Assembly: GCF_024323335.1 (NCBI RefSeq)
Contig: NC_066584.1
Location: 268,266,344-268,330,343 of the forward strand
Direction of reading: 5' to 3'
DNA from: Lathyrus oleraceus
Taxonomy: Eukaryota; Streptophyta; Magnoliopsida; Fabales; Fabaceae
DNA: 64,000 nucleotides
The notes beneath the pieces were generated by a model. It was not told the origin of the DNA and ran no database searches. It saw only the letters and a program-made list of their open reading frames with translations. Position 1 is the first letter of the stretch; each line of letters begins with the position of its first letter. The position numbers and the translations under genes are program-made. This document shows, piece by piece, positions 37,901 to 48,749 of the stretch.

Positions 37901-39644
37901 TAATTTTTCATAATTTTCTTGATTAATTTGCTATTTATTTGATATTTTTTAAGTTGACTTGAATTTTCAGTTGACTTCTTTATGATCGATGTTTGACTTA
38001 GGGATTGCTAATGGCAATTGAAGAGATCTTTTGATCCTCCCTTGTTCATCTCATATGCCATGTATTAGAGGCCTTTTACTTTGATTTTATTTGGTCCTTA
38101 CCTCATTTCCTGATTAAATTATTTCAGTGGACCCTTTTGTGCATCTTTTCATCTGTCTGATTCATCTATTATCTGTTATATTTGTTTCTTTCATTCATGC
38201 ATACTATTGTTTGATTGTTTAACATGTTCATACTCCCATGCATTGTTTAATGCTCCATTATTTCATTCTTTGATTCTTTGATTTGATTATACACCTGTTT
38301 ATTTATCTGATTTGATTGATAACTGTTGCCTACTTGTAAGATGTATGAGGCATATATTCTTATTGTTTAATTGCCATGAACAATCCCCATTCATAACAAA
38401 TGTACCCCTCTCCCATGAAGTGTATAATGTTTATTCTTTCATTCTTTCTTCATCTGTTAGTACAATAATTAAAACGAACATCCGATAACCATTTCAAAAC
38501 AAGATCAAAAGCTCGATCCAACGTCGAGTAATCATTTTCAAAACTTAACAGAACCAGCATGTATTCATCCATCCTTTTGTAAGTCGATTGCTTCATGCAT
38601 CGCCATTTCTCTTGTAAGTCGATTGCTTCAGGCATCGCCATCTACCTGTAAGTCGATTGCCTCAGGCATCGCCATCTACCCTTATCCGTGGCTTCCCTCC
38701 TTGCTCCATCCGTCGACTCTTGTTCCGTTTAGGTAGCACCCATTAGGTAGAACCCTTTGCATGCTAACATTAGGTAGATGTTCCCCTCTGTAAATCCTAA
38801 CACATAGGTCCACATTGCATGACAACTCTAGGGCAGAGCTTCCCCACTTTTAGACCTTTCGTGCGTCTCCGATCTTGTGACACATTGCCCACTTTCCTTT
38901 GACACAACTGGGGTCCTCTTTTGTAAGTCCATGTTCAGAGGGCATTCCTTAACCCCTAGTTAGTCGAACTACGATAAGTCTGATTCTCATGTTCAGATGA
39001 GATACGTAGGCACGAGATGCGATGTCTTGCCAAGTTTTTAGACTGACAACTAACAACTAATCCTTGTTTGCTTTCGCCCTTGCTGCGATTCTTTTCTCTC
39101 GCCCTCGTTGCGATCGAGACCTTCCCTTTCTCTTGCCCCAGTTGCAATCGAGACCCTTTGTTCCCGTAGTTAGCCGAACTACGTTTTGCTCTGATTCTAA
39201 TTCCAGATGAGATACGTAAGCATAAGACGCAATGTCTTACCGAGCACACTTCTCTTTAACCCATAGGTAGCCGAGCTACGAAGACTCTGATTCTCATATT
39301 CAGATGAGATACGTAGGCAGTGGATGCGACATCCTTGCGAATCATTTTCATTTTCTTTTGACCTTCTTTTAGTAGATAGTACCTTAGATATACCTACACC
39401 CTTTAGACTAGAACAACAAAAGTGGATCCCGTAGAGTACTATGGATGCGTAGGGGTGCTAATACCTTCCCTTCGTATAATCGACTCCCGAACCCTAGATT
39501 TGGTTGCGAGACCTTGTATTTTCCTTCTCTTCAGGTTTTCTTCGATCGTTTCCTTTCCCTCCTTTGGGATAAATAACGAACGATGGCGACTCTTTTGTTT
39601 TCCTTTTCTTTCGCCGGTTGTTTTTTTCGCATATAGGTTGCGAC
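34936..39644 (+). mobile_element. 5' LTR of element D
   Basis: Begins TGTAATACCCC and ends TTGCGACC, two bases before the primer site. Landmarks: TATAAAA at 35412; a second TATA-like TATTTAAG at 36551 followed by AAACCCTAAACC, equivalent in context to the TATA of A1/A2; CACTTAAGTG palindrome near 37260; an AT-rich block at 37430-37900; (CATCAT)n near 36797; three GTAAGTCGATTGC repeats at 38578-38690; three CTACG/CGTAG hairpins at 38969-39316; and a ATAAATAACG plus GATGGCGACTC tail near 39570-39595. It lacks about 90 bp near 38880 that the 3' LTR has. Confidence 0.93.
38969..39316 (+). other. Three CTACG/CGTAG hairpin modules in D 5' LTR
   Basis: Module 1: CTACG 38969-38973, TCTCAT 38985-38990, ATGAGA 38997-39002, CGTAG 39005-39009. 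Module 2 (about 39179-39218) has TCTAAT opposite ATGAGA, one mismatch; its 3' LTR counterpart is fully paired. Module 3: CTACG 39276-39280, TCTCAT 39292-39297, ATGAGA 39304-39309, CGTAG 39312-39316. Confidence 0.65.
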
Positions 39645-39646
39645 CG

Positions 39647-39664
39647 TTGGCGACTCTGCTGGGG
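39647..39664 (+). other. Primer binding site of element D
   Basis: TGGCGACTCTGCTGGGGA, two bases after the LTR end. Identical to the primer sites of C and G. The following leader reads TATACAG, a flank that reappears in reverse complement within the D 3' UTR. Confidence 0.88.
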
Positions 39665-40764
39665 ATATACAGTTTCCCTATGCGAGTCCCTCCTAGCTTT
39701 TGTGAATTCTTGTTTGTTGGGTGTTTATTCTTTTGTACAGTTATTTACTTTCAGCATTTATCTGGTTTATCTTATTGCATTGTGTACATATCATTGCTGT
39801 ATCTGTTGGATCTGTTGGTTGTTTGTTGGGGTGGGTTGTTCTATGAGAGATAAGCCCACTACCCAGGCTTGAGCGTACAGACAGGTTTTAGAGTGGATAG
39901 TCATGAGGCTTACGTGGCATGTTGCTACGTTAAGTCGTTCATGAAGACCCACACCCAGACGAGGTTTCTTTTGGATATATTCTGTCCTACGGGTGTTCTG
40001 TAATGACAGGATCTTCCTTTAGAAATCTTCGACTCTAGTGACTATTTCCCGAGGACTCAGTCTAGGCCTCTCCTCCGAGACGCGATTATGTTAGCTCTGG
40101 TGGGCGCATTCTCGCTGCTCAATCCGAGGACCCCGAGGATGGGAACTTGCTTTTAGGATGTCCTGTTGAGGGGAGTCAGTGGAGGTCTTTTGTCTCGTAA
40201 TAATGCCAAACCTTCAGTGGTAAACGTATTATTCTCGACTGAAGGGCTAGAAGCTGACAAACTTTTGTTCTTATAACCTACCAGTGAGGGGCGGGCTAAA
40301 TTCAGGAAACCTTAACCTTCAACCAACCCGGTTTTCTGGTATTCTTATTGGAGAATAACTTTGATCTCTTATATGTTCCTCAGTGGTTTTCTCTTCAGAC
40401 AGTGCGACCTGACAGTTGTTCAAGCAGACACAGCAATCCTGATTCCCATATCACTGCATTGCATCACATCATTTCGCATTCTTATCATTTAACACATGTT
40501 TATCTATTCCCAGTGGTTTATATCTTCTTCTTGATTTTAGTTGGGGTTTTCTTCTTACACTATTTATCTGATGTGAGACTGGAATCAAGGGGGTAGAATA
40601 TCCTTTTGGAGTTGATAAACATGTCATTGCATTTGCATATCCATTAGCATGTCTTGCATAACAGGTAACGTTGTAGTGTTCTCAATTTGGTTTGGTATTC
40701 CACTAGCAGGATAGCTGACTCAGGCATTCATCGATACGGTACTCGAAGAAATCAACAAATAGCA
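39665..40764 (+). other. Leader of element D
   Basis: About 1.1 kb between the primer site and the gag start. Short open frames exist, but none resembles a known Ogre ORF1 and none is supported by C. I see no gene in this stretch. Confidence 0.6.
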
Positions 40765-42309
40765 ATGGAAGGTCTACAAGAAGAGCTCGCTGAGATGAGG
40801 ATTCGCATGAATCAGTTCATGGAAGTGGTCCAAGGAGTGGCTCAGGGACAGTAGGAGCTTAGTTTGTTGGTACATAGGAATCCCCCTACTACTCAACCGG
40901 AGGTTGTGGCTGATCCTCCAGTTGGAGAGGTTAATGGACCCAATGGACCGGGGCCTATCCCGACATCACATGTCAACCTTGATCAACAACCCGTCCATGA
41001 TGATCAGGAAGATCAATTCCCCCTGCTTCAGGAGGACTTTGGCATGGGCCATGGTATGAACCCTATGTTTCGGAGACTGGAAGAGAGGTTGAAACCTATG
41101 GAAGGGCATAATGCTCTTGGTGTGGATGTTGCTGACTTGGGGCTGGTCCCAGGTGTGAGAGTTCCACCAAAATTCAGAGTCCCTGTTTTTGATAAGTAGA
41201 ATGGCAACTCTTGCCCGAAGACTCATGTGCAAGCTTACTTCCGCAAGATGGTTGCGTATTCCGATGATGAGAAGCTGCTCATGTACTTCTTCCAGGACAG
41301 TCTAGCTAGGGTATCCTTGGAGTGGTATATGAGGCTAGACAGAGCCCACATTTGCTGCTGGAGAGACTTGGCCGAGGCCTTTGTGAAGCAATATCAGTAC
41401 AATGCGGATATGACACCTGACAGGACTCAGCTTCAGAATCTGTCTCTCAAAAGCAATGAGTGCTTCAAAGAGTATGCTCAACACTAGAGAGAGATGGCTT
41501 CCTGTGTTCAGCCTCCGATGTTGGAATAATAGATGGCCAACATGTTCATGAATACACTTCCTGGATCTTATTTGGAGCGTCTGGTGGGTTGGAACGCCTC
41601 AAATTTTGCTGATGTGGTCTCTACCAGTGAGAGGGTGGAGAACTACTTGAAGACGTGTAAGATCCAAAATGGGGTTGGATCATCATCAGGGACGAAGAAG
41701 CCGTTCTTAGGAGGACAGAAGAGGAGAGAAGGGGATGCAAATGCTGTGTCTTCTTATCAGAGCAAAGGTAACCGAAGGAGCAGTTTTCTGAATTACCATC
41801 AGCAACCTTATGTTACAGTTGTGACCATTCTGGCTGCAGCACCAGTGCAACAACAACAACCTCAACTTCCACAAAATCAATACCAACAACAACAGGGTAA
41901 CAGGTCCGCCTATCAACAAAGACAGAGGATGTTGGGCAGGCGCTTCGACGCTCTTCCGATGTCGTACGCCCAATTGCTTCCCAACCTTCAGCAGTTGCAA
42001 CTCGTGCAATTACGCACTTTGGCTCCTCCCATTGGCAGACTTCCGGTGGGTTATGACGCCAATGCTAGGTGTGAGTTCCACTCTGGGGCACTTGGCCACA
42101 TTATTGAGAATTGCAAAGCTTTTAAGCACGTAGTTCAGGACCTTATTGATTCAAAGGCCATTAACTTTGCGCCGGCTCCTAATGTTGTCAACAATCCTAT
42201 GCCGCAGCGTGGTAGAGGAAATGTTAGCATGGTTGAAGGAGAAGTCAAATTAGTTAAGGAGGTGTTGAAGCTGAAGACTCCGCTGTTAGAATCAAAGAAT
42301 ACTTGCTGA
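40765..42309 (+). pseudogene. gag: Element D gag, interrupted by stops
   Basis: Single frame from ATG 40765 (MEGLQEELAEMRIRM, a coiled-coil-like start) to TGA 42307. Gag forms the virus-like particle and binds the element RNA. Residues about 140-240 match the retrotransposon gag core (THVQAYFRKM, LEWYMRL, FKEYAQ). A Gln-rich stretch precedes a zinc-knuckle-like box at 42070-42114 (C-X2-H-X5-H-X4-C, with His in place of the second Cys), shared with C. Premature stops: TAG 40852, TAG 41197, TAG 41485 and a double stop near 41527-41532. No frameshift is needed within this span. Confidence 0.88.
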
Positions 42310-42401
42310 AGGCAGATGTTTTCCCCGGTTGTGGGAGCGGTTGTTTGGGTTGTGTTGCACAGAGTGGGGGTTGTGTGAAGCTGCAGTAGGGTATCCAGGC
42401 C

Positions 42402-44234
42402 TTGCTTGACGATGGTATCCTTCAAGCTGATGACCTATCTGCCCAAAGGTCTGTTGAAGGGGTTGTTGAAGGGGTTGTTGAGAATGCAGATGTTGATCCT
42501 CTTTTTCCCGAGGATGCTGAAGAATTTACAAATGTTGTTCATGCTGATTTTGTAATTCCCAATGACGTAATTAATTGTTCTGATGCTGTTGCTGATATTC
42601 CAAACATTGTGCTTGATTCTGATGTACTTGTTGAACTTGATTCCGATGCTTCGGATGTTTGTACTTCAATAAATAATATTTCTGAGTATGATTGTGACGT
42701 TGCCACTATCACAATTTTCTACCCGACCGCTCAGATCAGTGTGCCAGTAGCGCAACCGGTATAACCAGTGCGACCGTATCAATCCACTATGACCATCATG
42801 ACCCCTGGTCCTTTACCTTTCACCAGCAAAAGGGCCATTCCTTGGCATTACGGGGGGAGTATGTACACTCACGATCATAGAGTGGAGCAGCCACTGAAAG
42901 TAGAAGAGGTGCAGGATCAGAAATCTGAACCGGAAATAAAAGATCCCGTAATGGATAATGTTGGTGGAATCGGGCGATTCACCAGAAGTGGTAGACTGTT
43001 TTCACCACCGGTTACCCAACCTGATAGTGCTGACGCCGCGGCGAAGGCCAAAGGCAAGCAAGTTATGAATGAGGGTACCTCTGCACCACAGGCTGGCTCT
43101 TAGCCTGCTTTTGCGAAGGATGAGGACAAACTCTTAAGGAGAATAAAGAAAAGCGACTACAAGGTAGTTAATCAGTTGATTCAGACGCCGTCCAAGATAT
43201 CTATTCTCTCACTCCTGCTGTGTTGGGAGGCACACAGGGAGGCACTTTTGAAGGTCCTTAATGCTGCATATGTGCCTCAGGAGATCTCAGTGAACCAACT
43301 AGAAGGGATTGTTGCAAATGTTCATACAAGCAACGGGTTGGGTTTTACTGATTCTGACTTGACACCAGACGGACGCAATCATAACAAGGCTTTGCACATT
43401 TCGATGGAATGTAAAAACGTTGTGCTATCTCATGTTCTGGTGGATACAGGTTCCTCTCTAAATGTGATACCCAAGAGAGCCCTGTCAAGGTTAGATGTAG
43501 AAGGTTTGATCTTGAAGCTTTCCGATCTTGTGGTGAGAGCCTTCGATGGTTCTAAGAGGTCGGTATTCGGAGAGGTAGAATTGCCAATTCAGATTGGGTC
43601 ACAAACCTTCAACACCGTCTTCTATGTGATGGATATTAGTCCTTCGTATAGCTGCTTGCTGGGTCGTCCTTGGATCCACAATGCTGGGGAAGTCTCCTCG
43701 ACCTTGCATCAGAAGATCAAGTTCCCGGTCAACGGAAGAATTATCACTGTCTGTGGTGAGGAGGATATTCTGGTCAGTCACCTGTCTACATTCAAGTCCG
43801 TAGAAGTAGAAGGTGAGATTCATGAGACCCTATGTCAGGCCTTTGAGGCAGTTCAAGTCATGGATGCAGCTCCAATGGAAGAGGTTAAAGCAGGTGCCTC
43901 TATTTTGTCCTTCAAGCAGGCACAGGCCTTGGTAAATTCAGGTGTTGCTCCCGGTTGAGGACGTCTGTTGGATTTACCGATAAAGGAAGACAAGTTCGGG
44001 ATTGGGTATCAGCCAACATTGACTTCTACAACTTCAACGCCTCAGACTCGTCAGGGGCCGATTACTTTCTCCAGTGCTGGCATCATTCAGTATGGCCAGA
44101 TCTCTGCAATCAACAAAGAAGATGAGGATAGTGATTGCGACATTGACAACTGGGTGCGTCCAAGGGTCCCGGGTGAAGTCCTCCGCAATTGGTCTTCTGA
44201 AGAGATTATCCAAGTCACTCTTCTTGAAGAGTAA
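42402..44234 (+). pseudogene. Element D protease and linkers, interrupted
   Basis: Frame shifted by one relative to gag. An acidic linker (42402-42764, with a short VEGVVEGVVEN duplication) and a basic Pro-rich linker (42768-43103) lead to the retropepsin-type aspartic protease. It has DTGSS at 43443-43457, followed by the VRAFDGS and SCLLGRPWIH motifs typical of plant gypsy proteases. Stops: TAA 42762, TAG 43101 and TGA 43956 (Trp in C). The final segment (43968-44234) is the GIGYQP linker that ends at the intron donor. Confidence 0.87.
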
Positions 44235-44487
44235 TTTTCTTTGTTCATTTGTGCATGTCCAAGACTTACGTTCCGCCCAGGGCATAATGACTCATTGTAG
44301 GGCTCATCTATGTGAATACCTGCATTTTTTATCATAAATAAAGGATGTCTTTTTGCATACAAATATTTTGTTCACTGTCTTTCAATTTTTGCAGTTTTCA
44401 AAAAAAAATCAAAAAGAATATTTGGCAATGTTTTGTTAGTTTTCACTCCTTGTTCACACTTATAAGCACATACCATCACTCACGCAG
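44231..44487 (+). other. Probable spliced intron in D gag-pol
   Basis: Donor GAAGA|GTAATTTTC at 44231; acceptor candidate CTCACGCAG ending at 44487. This ~257-nt span contains the stop of the protease-linker frame, and the RT frame resumes in another phase after it. The donor sequence GAAGA|GTAA is shared with element C. An intron between protease and RT is established for Ogre elements; the exact acceptor here is inferred. Confidence 0.6.
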
Positions 44488-46068
44488 ATGCACGTCACCG
44501 GATCCTGTTGATAACAGTTCTGCTATGGCTCGCTTCGACTTTGAAAATCCAATCTTTCAAGCTGAAGAAGAGGGTGATGAAGACTGTGAACTCCCTGAAG
44601 AACTTGCCAGATTGTTAAAACAGGAGGAAAGGGTTATTCAACCGCATCAAGAGTCTATTGAAGCGATTAATCTCGGCACCGAGGACGTCAAGAGAGAAAT
44701 CAAGATAAGGGTTGCTTTGGAAGATAATGTGAAGAAGAGGTTGATTGAATTGCTGCAAGAGTATGTTGACATCTTCGCTTGGTCTTATTAGGACATGCCA
44801 GGGCTTGACATAGACATTGTGGTATACCGTTTGCCTCTCAAAGAGGATTGTCCTCCGGTCAAGCAGAAGCTCAGAAGAACAAGACCAGAGATGGATGTCA
44901 AGATATAGGAAGAAGTGCAAAAACAGTTGGATGCGGGGTTTCTAGCGGTTACAAATTATCCGCCATGGGTTGCGAATATCGTTCCAGTACCTAAGAAGGA
45001 TGGAAAGGTACGGATGTATGTTGACTACCGCGATCTGAACAGAGCTAGTCCTAAAGATGATTTCCCATTACCTCACATCGATGTTTTGGTGGATAACACG
45101 GCTCAGTTCTTGGTATTCTCCTTCATGGATGGCTTTTCTGGCTATAATCAAATTAAGATGGCACCAGAAGACATGGAGAAGACAACTTTCATAACCCCAT
45201 GGGGCACCTTCTGCTACAAGGTGATGTCGTTTGGTCTGAAAATGATGGGGCAACATATCAACGAGCTATGGTAACTCTTTTCCATGAAATGATTCATCAT
45301 GAAATCGAGGTTTATGTTGACGATATGTTTGCCAAATCTCAGACGGAAGAAGAACATTTGGTGAATTTGTAGAAACTGTTTGAGCGTTTGAGGAAATTCA
45401 AGCTGAGGCTTAATCCGAACAAGTGTACTTTCGGGGTGAGATCTGGAAAATTGCTGGGTTTTATTGTTAGTGAGAAAGGGATTGAGGTGGATCCTGCCAA
45501 AGTTAAAGCGATACAAGAGATGCCTGAGCCGAGAATAGAAAAACAAGTCTGTGGTTTCTTAGGGAGGTTGAACTACATTGCAAGGTTCATCTCTCACCTA
45601 ACAGCCACGTGTGAGCCAATATTCAAATTGTTAAGAAAAGATCAGGCTATCAGGTGGAATGATGATTGCCAAAAGGCTTTCGAAAAGATAAAAGAGTATT
45701 TACAAAATCCTCTTATCCTTATGCCTCAAGTCCCAGGGAGACCGTTGATTATGTATTTGACAGTACTTGATAATTCCATGGGTTGTGTTCTCGGTCAACA
45801 CGACGAGACAGGTAGGAAAAAGCATGCCATCTACTACCTGAGTAAAAAATTCACAGATTGTGAGTCGAGATTCTCAATGCTTGAAAAGACATGTTGTGCA
45901 CTTGCATGGGCTGCTAAGCGATTGAGACAATACATGCTGACTCACACAACCTTACTGATCTCCAAAATGGATCCAGTGAAGTATATATTTGAGAAACCAG
46001 CTCTCACCGGAAGGGTAGCTCGTTGGCAAATGGTACTGACAGAGTACTACATCCAGTATACATCCTAG
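44488..46068 (+). pseudogene. Element D reverse transcriptase and RNaseH, broken
   Basis: RT copies element RNA to cDNA and RNaseH removes the RNA strand. Acidic lead-in (EELARLLKQEERVIQ), then the palm/fingers motifs VPKKDGKVRMYVDYRDLN, FSFMDGFSGYNQIKM and the catalytic YVDD at about 45312-45326. The RNaseH region follows (YYLSKKFTDCES, ALAWAAKRLRQYM). Stops: TAG 44789 (Gln in C), TAG near 44907, TAG 45370 and TAG 46066. A 1-bp frameshift lies in GGTCTGAAAATGATGGGG near 45235-45250, shifting phase before YVDD. Confidence 0.9.
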
Positions 46069-46089
46069 AAAGCCATCAAGGGGAGTATT

Positions 46090-46902
46090 ATGTCAGACTA
46101 TCTTGCTCAGCAACCGATTGATGATTATGAGTCGATGAAGTTTGATTTTCCGGATGAAGACATCATGTTCCTCAAGATGAAAGACTGTGAAGAGCCAGTT
46201 GTTGAGGAGGGACCTGATCCAGATGAAAAGTGGACTTTAATGTTTGATGGGGCCGTCAATGCCAAAGGAAGTGGAATTGGTGCTGTCATTACCACTCCGA
46301 AAGGTGCCCACATGCCTTTCACCGCTCGTCTGACTTTTGAGTGCACCAATAATGAAGCTGAGTATGAAGCGTGTATCTTGGGTATTGAGCAAGCCATTGA
46401 TTTGAGAATCAAGACTTTGGACATCTTTGGAGATTCAACTCTAGTAATCAATCAAGTGAATGATGATTGGAATACTCTCCAGCCTAATCTAGTCCCCTAT
46501 AGAGATTACACGAGAAGACTGTTGACTTTCTTCACAATAGTAAAGCTGTATCATATACATCGTGATGAGAACCAGATGGAAGACGCTCTTTCTACTCTAT
46601 CCTCTATGATCAAGGTGATTCGGTGGAACTATGTTCCCAGGATCGATGTTATGCGCCTTGATAGGGCCGCGTATGTGTTTGCTTCTGAACTGGTAGTTGA
46701 TGACAAGCCCTGGTATCACGACATCAAATGGTTTTTGAAGAATCAAGAGTACCCTGCAGGGGCATCCAACAATGATAGAAAGACTTTGAGAAGATTGGTA
46801 GGCAGTTTCTTCTTGAACAAAGATGATGTGTTGTATAAGAGGAACTTCGACATGGTTTTGCTCAGATGCATGGATAGACATGAAGCGGACATGTTAATGT
46901 AA
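46090..46902 (+). pseudogene. Element D second (archaeal-like) RNaseH and integrase lead
   Basis: A 270-residue open frame. It starts with SDYLAQQPIDDY, then an RNaseH fold with acidic residues in FDGA (start), NNEAEYEACILG and FGDSTLVINQ, as in the second RNaseH of Tat/Ogre elements. The end reads toward the integrase zinc-finger region, but a TAA at 46900 interrupts it. F has a similar stretch on the minus strand (63742-63945); C retains only the first part. Confidence 0.85.
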
Positions 46903-47967
46903 GAAGTTCATGAAGGCTCCTTCGGTACTCATGCCGGCGAACATGCAATGGATAAGAAATTGCTGAGAGCAGGTTATTACTAGATGACCATGGAATCAGA
47001 TTGTTTCAAATATGCTCGGAAGTGTCATAAATGCCAGATTTATGCTGATAAGGTGCATGTTCCGCCAAATCCCCTGAATGTGATGTCCTCGTCGTGGCCG
47101 TTTGCTATGTGGGGCATTGATATAATTGGAAAGATTGAGCCTACTGCTTCAAATGGGTATCGCTTCATCCTTGTTGCCATCGACTATTTCACCAAGTGGG
47201 TCGAAGCCGCATCATTTGCGAAGGTCACCAAACATGTGGTTGCCCGATTCATTAAGAAAGAAATCATTTGTCATTATGGGATTCCCGAAAGAATCATTAT
47301 TGACAATGGTTCTAATCTCAATAACAAAATGATTGAGGAGTTGTGCAAGAACTTCAACATTCGACATCATAATTCTTTCGCTTATCGTCCTAAGATGAAC
47401 GGTGCTGTTGAGGCGGCAAATAAGAACATAAAGAAGATTGTGCAGAAGATGGTCGTTACGTACATAGATTGGCATGAGATGATACCCTTCGCCTTGTGTG
47501 GGCACCGTACTTCAGTATGTACATCGACCTGGGCAACCCCTTACTCCCTTGTGTATGGTATGGAAGCAATCCTACCTATTGAAGTGGAGATTCCTTCTCT
47601 GAGAGTCCCGTTGGATGTCAAGTTAGACGAACCTGAATGGGTTCGGACAAGGTTCAATGAGTTAAGTCTTATCGAAGAGAAGCGAATGGCAGCCATTTGT
47701 CATGGGCAGTTATATCAGAGTCAAATGAAGAGAGCCTTTGATCAGAAAGTGCGTCCTCGATGTTTCCAAGTTGGAGATTTGGTGTTGAAAAGGATCCATC
47801 CTCCTCAGACAGATCATAGGGGCAAGTGGACTCCTAATTATGACGGACCATATATTGTCACCAAGTTTTTTGATGGTGGAGCCTTAATGCTTGCAACTAT
47901 GGATGGTGAAGACTTCACTTCCCCTGTGAACTCAGACGCAGTTAAAAAAATACTTCGCATAAAATAG
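46903..47967 (+). pseudogene. Element D integrase, nearly open
   Basis: Integrase joins element cDNA to the host chromosome. An HHCC zinc finger spans from HEGSFGTHAGEH to CHKCQ, interrupted by TAG 46981 (Trp in F). The catalytic core carries D (WGIDIIG), D (IIDNGSN) and E (GAVEAANK), the last two separated by 35 residues (DD35E). The C-terminal part has the GDLVLKRI box and the TMDGEDFTSPVNSDA end. A longer A-run near 47943 shifts the last codons, so the stop is TAG 47965 rather than the TAA used by F. From 46984 the frame is open for 327 residues. Confidence 0.9.
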
Positions 47968-48017
47968 ACCCGCTAGACAATAAAAAGAATAGTCCAGGCA
48001 AAAAATGGGCATCCCGG

Positions 48018-48160
48018 CGAACCAAGAAAATGAAAAAGGTTCGGGCAAAAGTTAGGGATTAAAAATAAAAAGATTGTACACCCGGTAAGTTGAAAACCTG
48101 AAAAGGCAACTTAGGCAAAAATGGATATCCCGGTGGATTGAAAACCCGAAAGGGAGATCC
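48018..48160 (+). ncRNA. Conserved post-pol stem-loops (element D)
   Basis: SL1: CGAACC 48018-48023 / GGTTCG 48038-48043. SL2: AAGTTG 48087-48092, AAAA bulge, CCT 48097-48099, GAAA loop, AGG 48104-48106, CAACTT 48107-48112. SL3: GGAT 48135-48138, AAAA, CCC 48145-48147, GAAA, GGG 48152-48154, ATCC 48157-48160. The layout is shared with C (all three) and F (SL2 and SL3), with paired changes such as CCT/AGG versus CCC/GGG and AAGTTG/CAACTT versus AAGTCG/CGGCTT. This is a candidate RNA structure in the transcript, not a separate gene. Confidence 0.6.
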
Positions 48161-48749
48161 AAGCAGAAATTAGGGATTACGCGAATGACTGCGTTCTGAG
48201 TAGCTCTGAATCTCATCTCGTGTCGATAACTGGAAACTTTCGAAGGATAGGAAACAGTCCAATCACCTTTTTCAGAAAGCTGATCATTTGGAGGATCTTG
48301 AAGACGAGCGAGTCATAGCAGAATTGGAACTCGATAGAAATCCATTTCACATTGCCAATAGATTAATTTCTGTTTTTATCTTTTGTGCAATTACCTCTTT
48401 CCATGGATTGCTTCCTGATGTAAATGCCTATTCAGAGGCCATTCAATCAATAAAATCATGTTATTCAGTATATCTCTACGTTCATTTTCATTTTACTGTT
48501 TCGTTTGCAAAAAAATGACGTCCGAATTTTTGATAAACATTGCATCATGAAACATAAGGGCTTTACAGGTACATGCCTAATAAACATTTGAAATTGCTGT
48601 AAATATTAAGTGCTTTGGATCGTCTATTCAGAATAGGTACACTCGGGGCATTTCCTTAAGGTTCCCAGCAGATGATCGCGATGTTTTTCTTCAACAGTTA
48701 GTATTTGGTATCTTATTCCTACAAAGTTGGTCCAAGCATTGGATTCTTC

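Noticed and set aside
39422..39853. 143-codon frame spanning the D 5' LTR end and primer site, considered as an Ogre ORF1.
   Set aside because: It crosses the LTR/primer-site boundary, is not conserved in the C or G leaders and shows no protein similarity I recognise.
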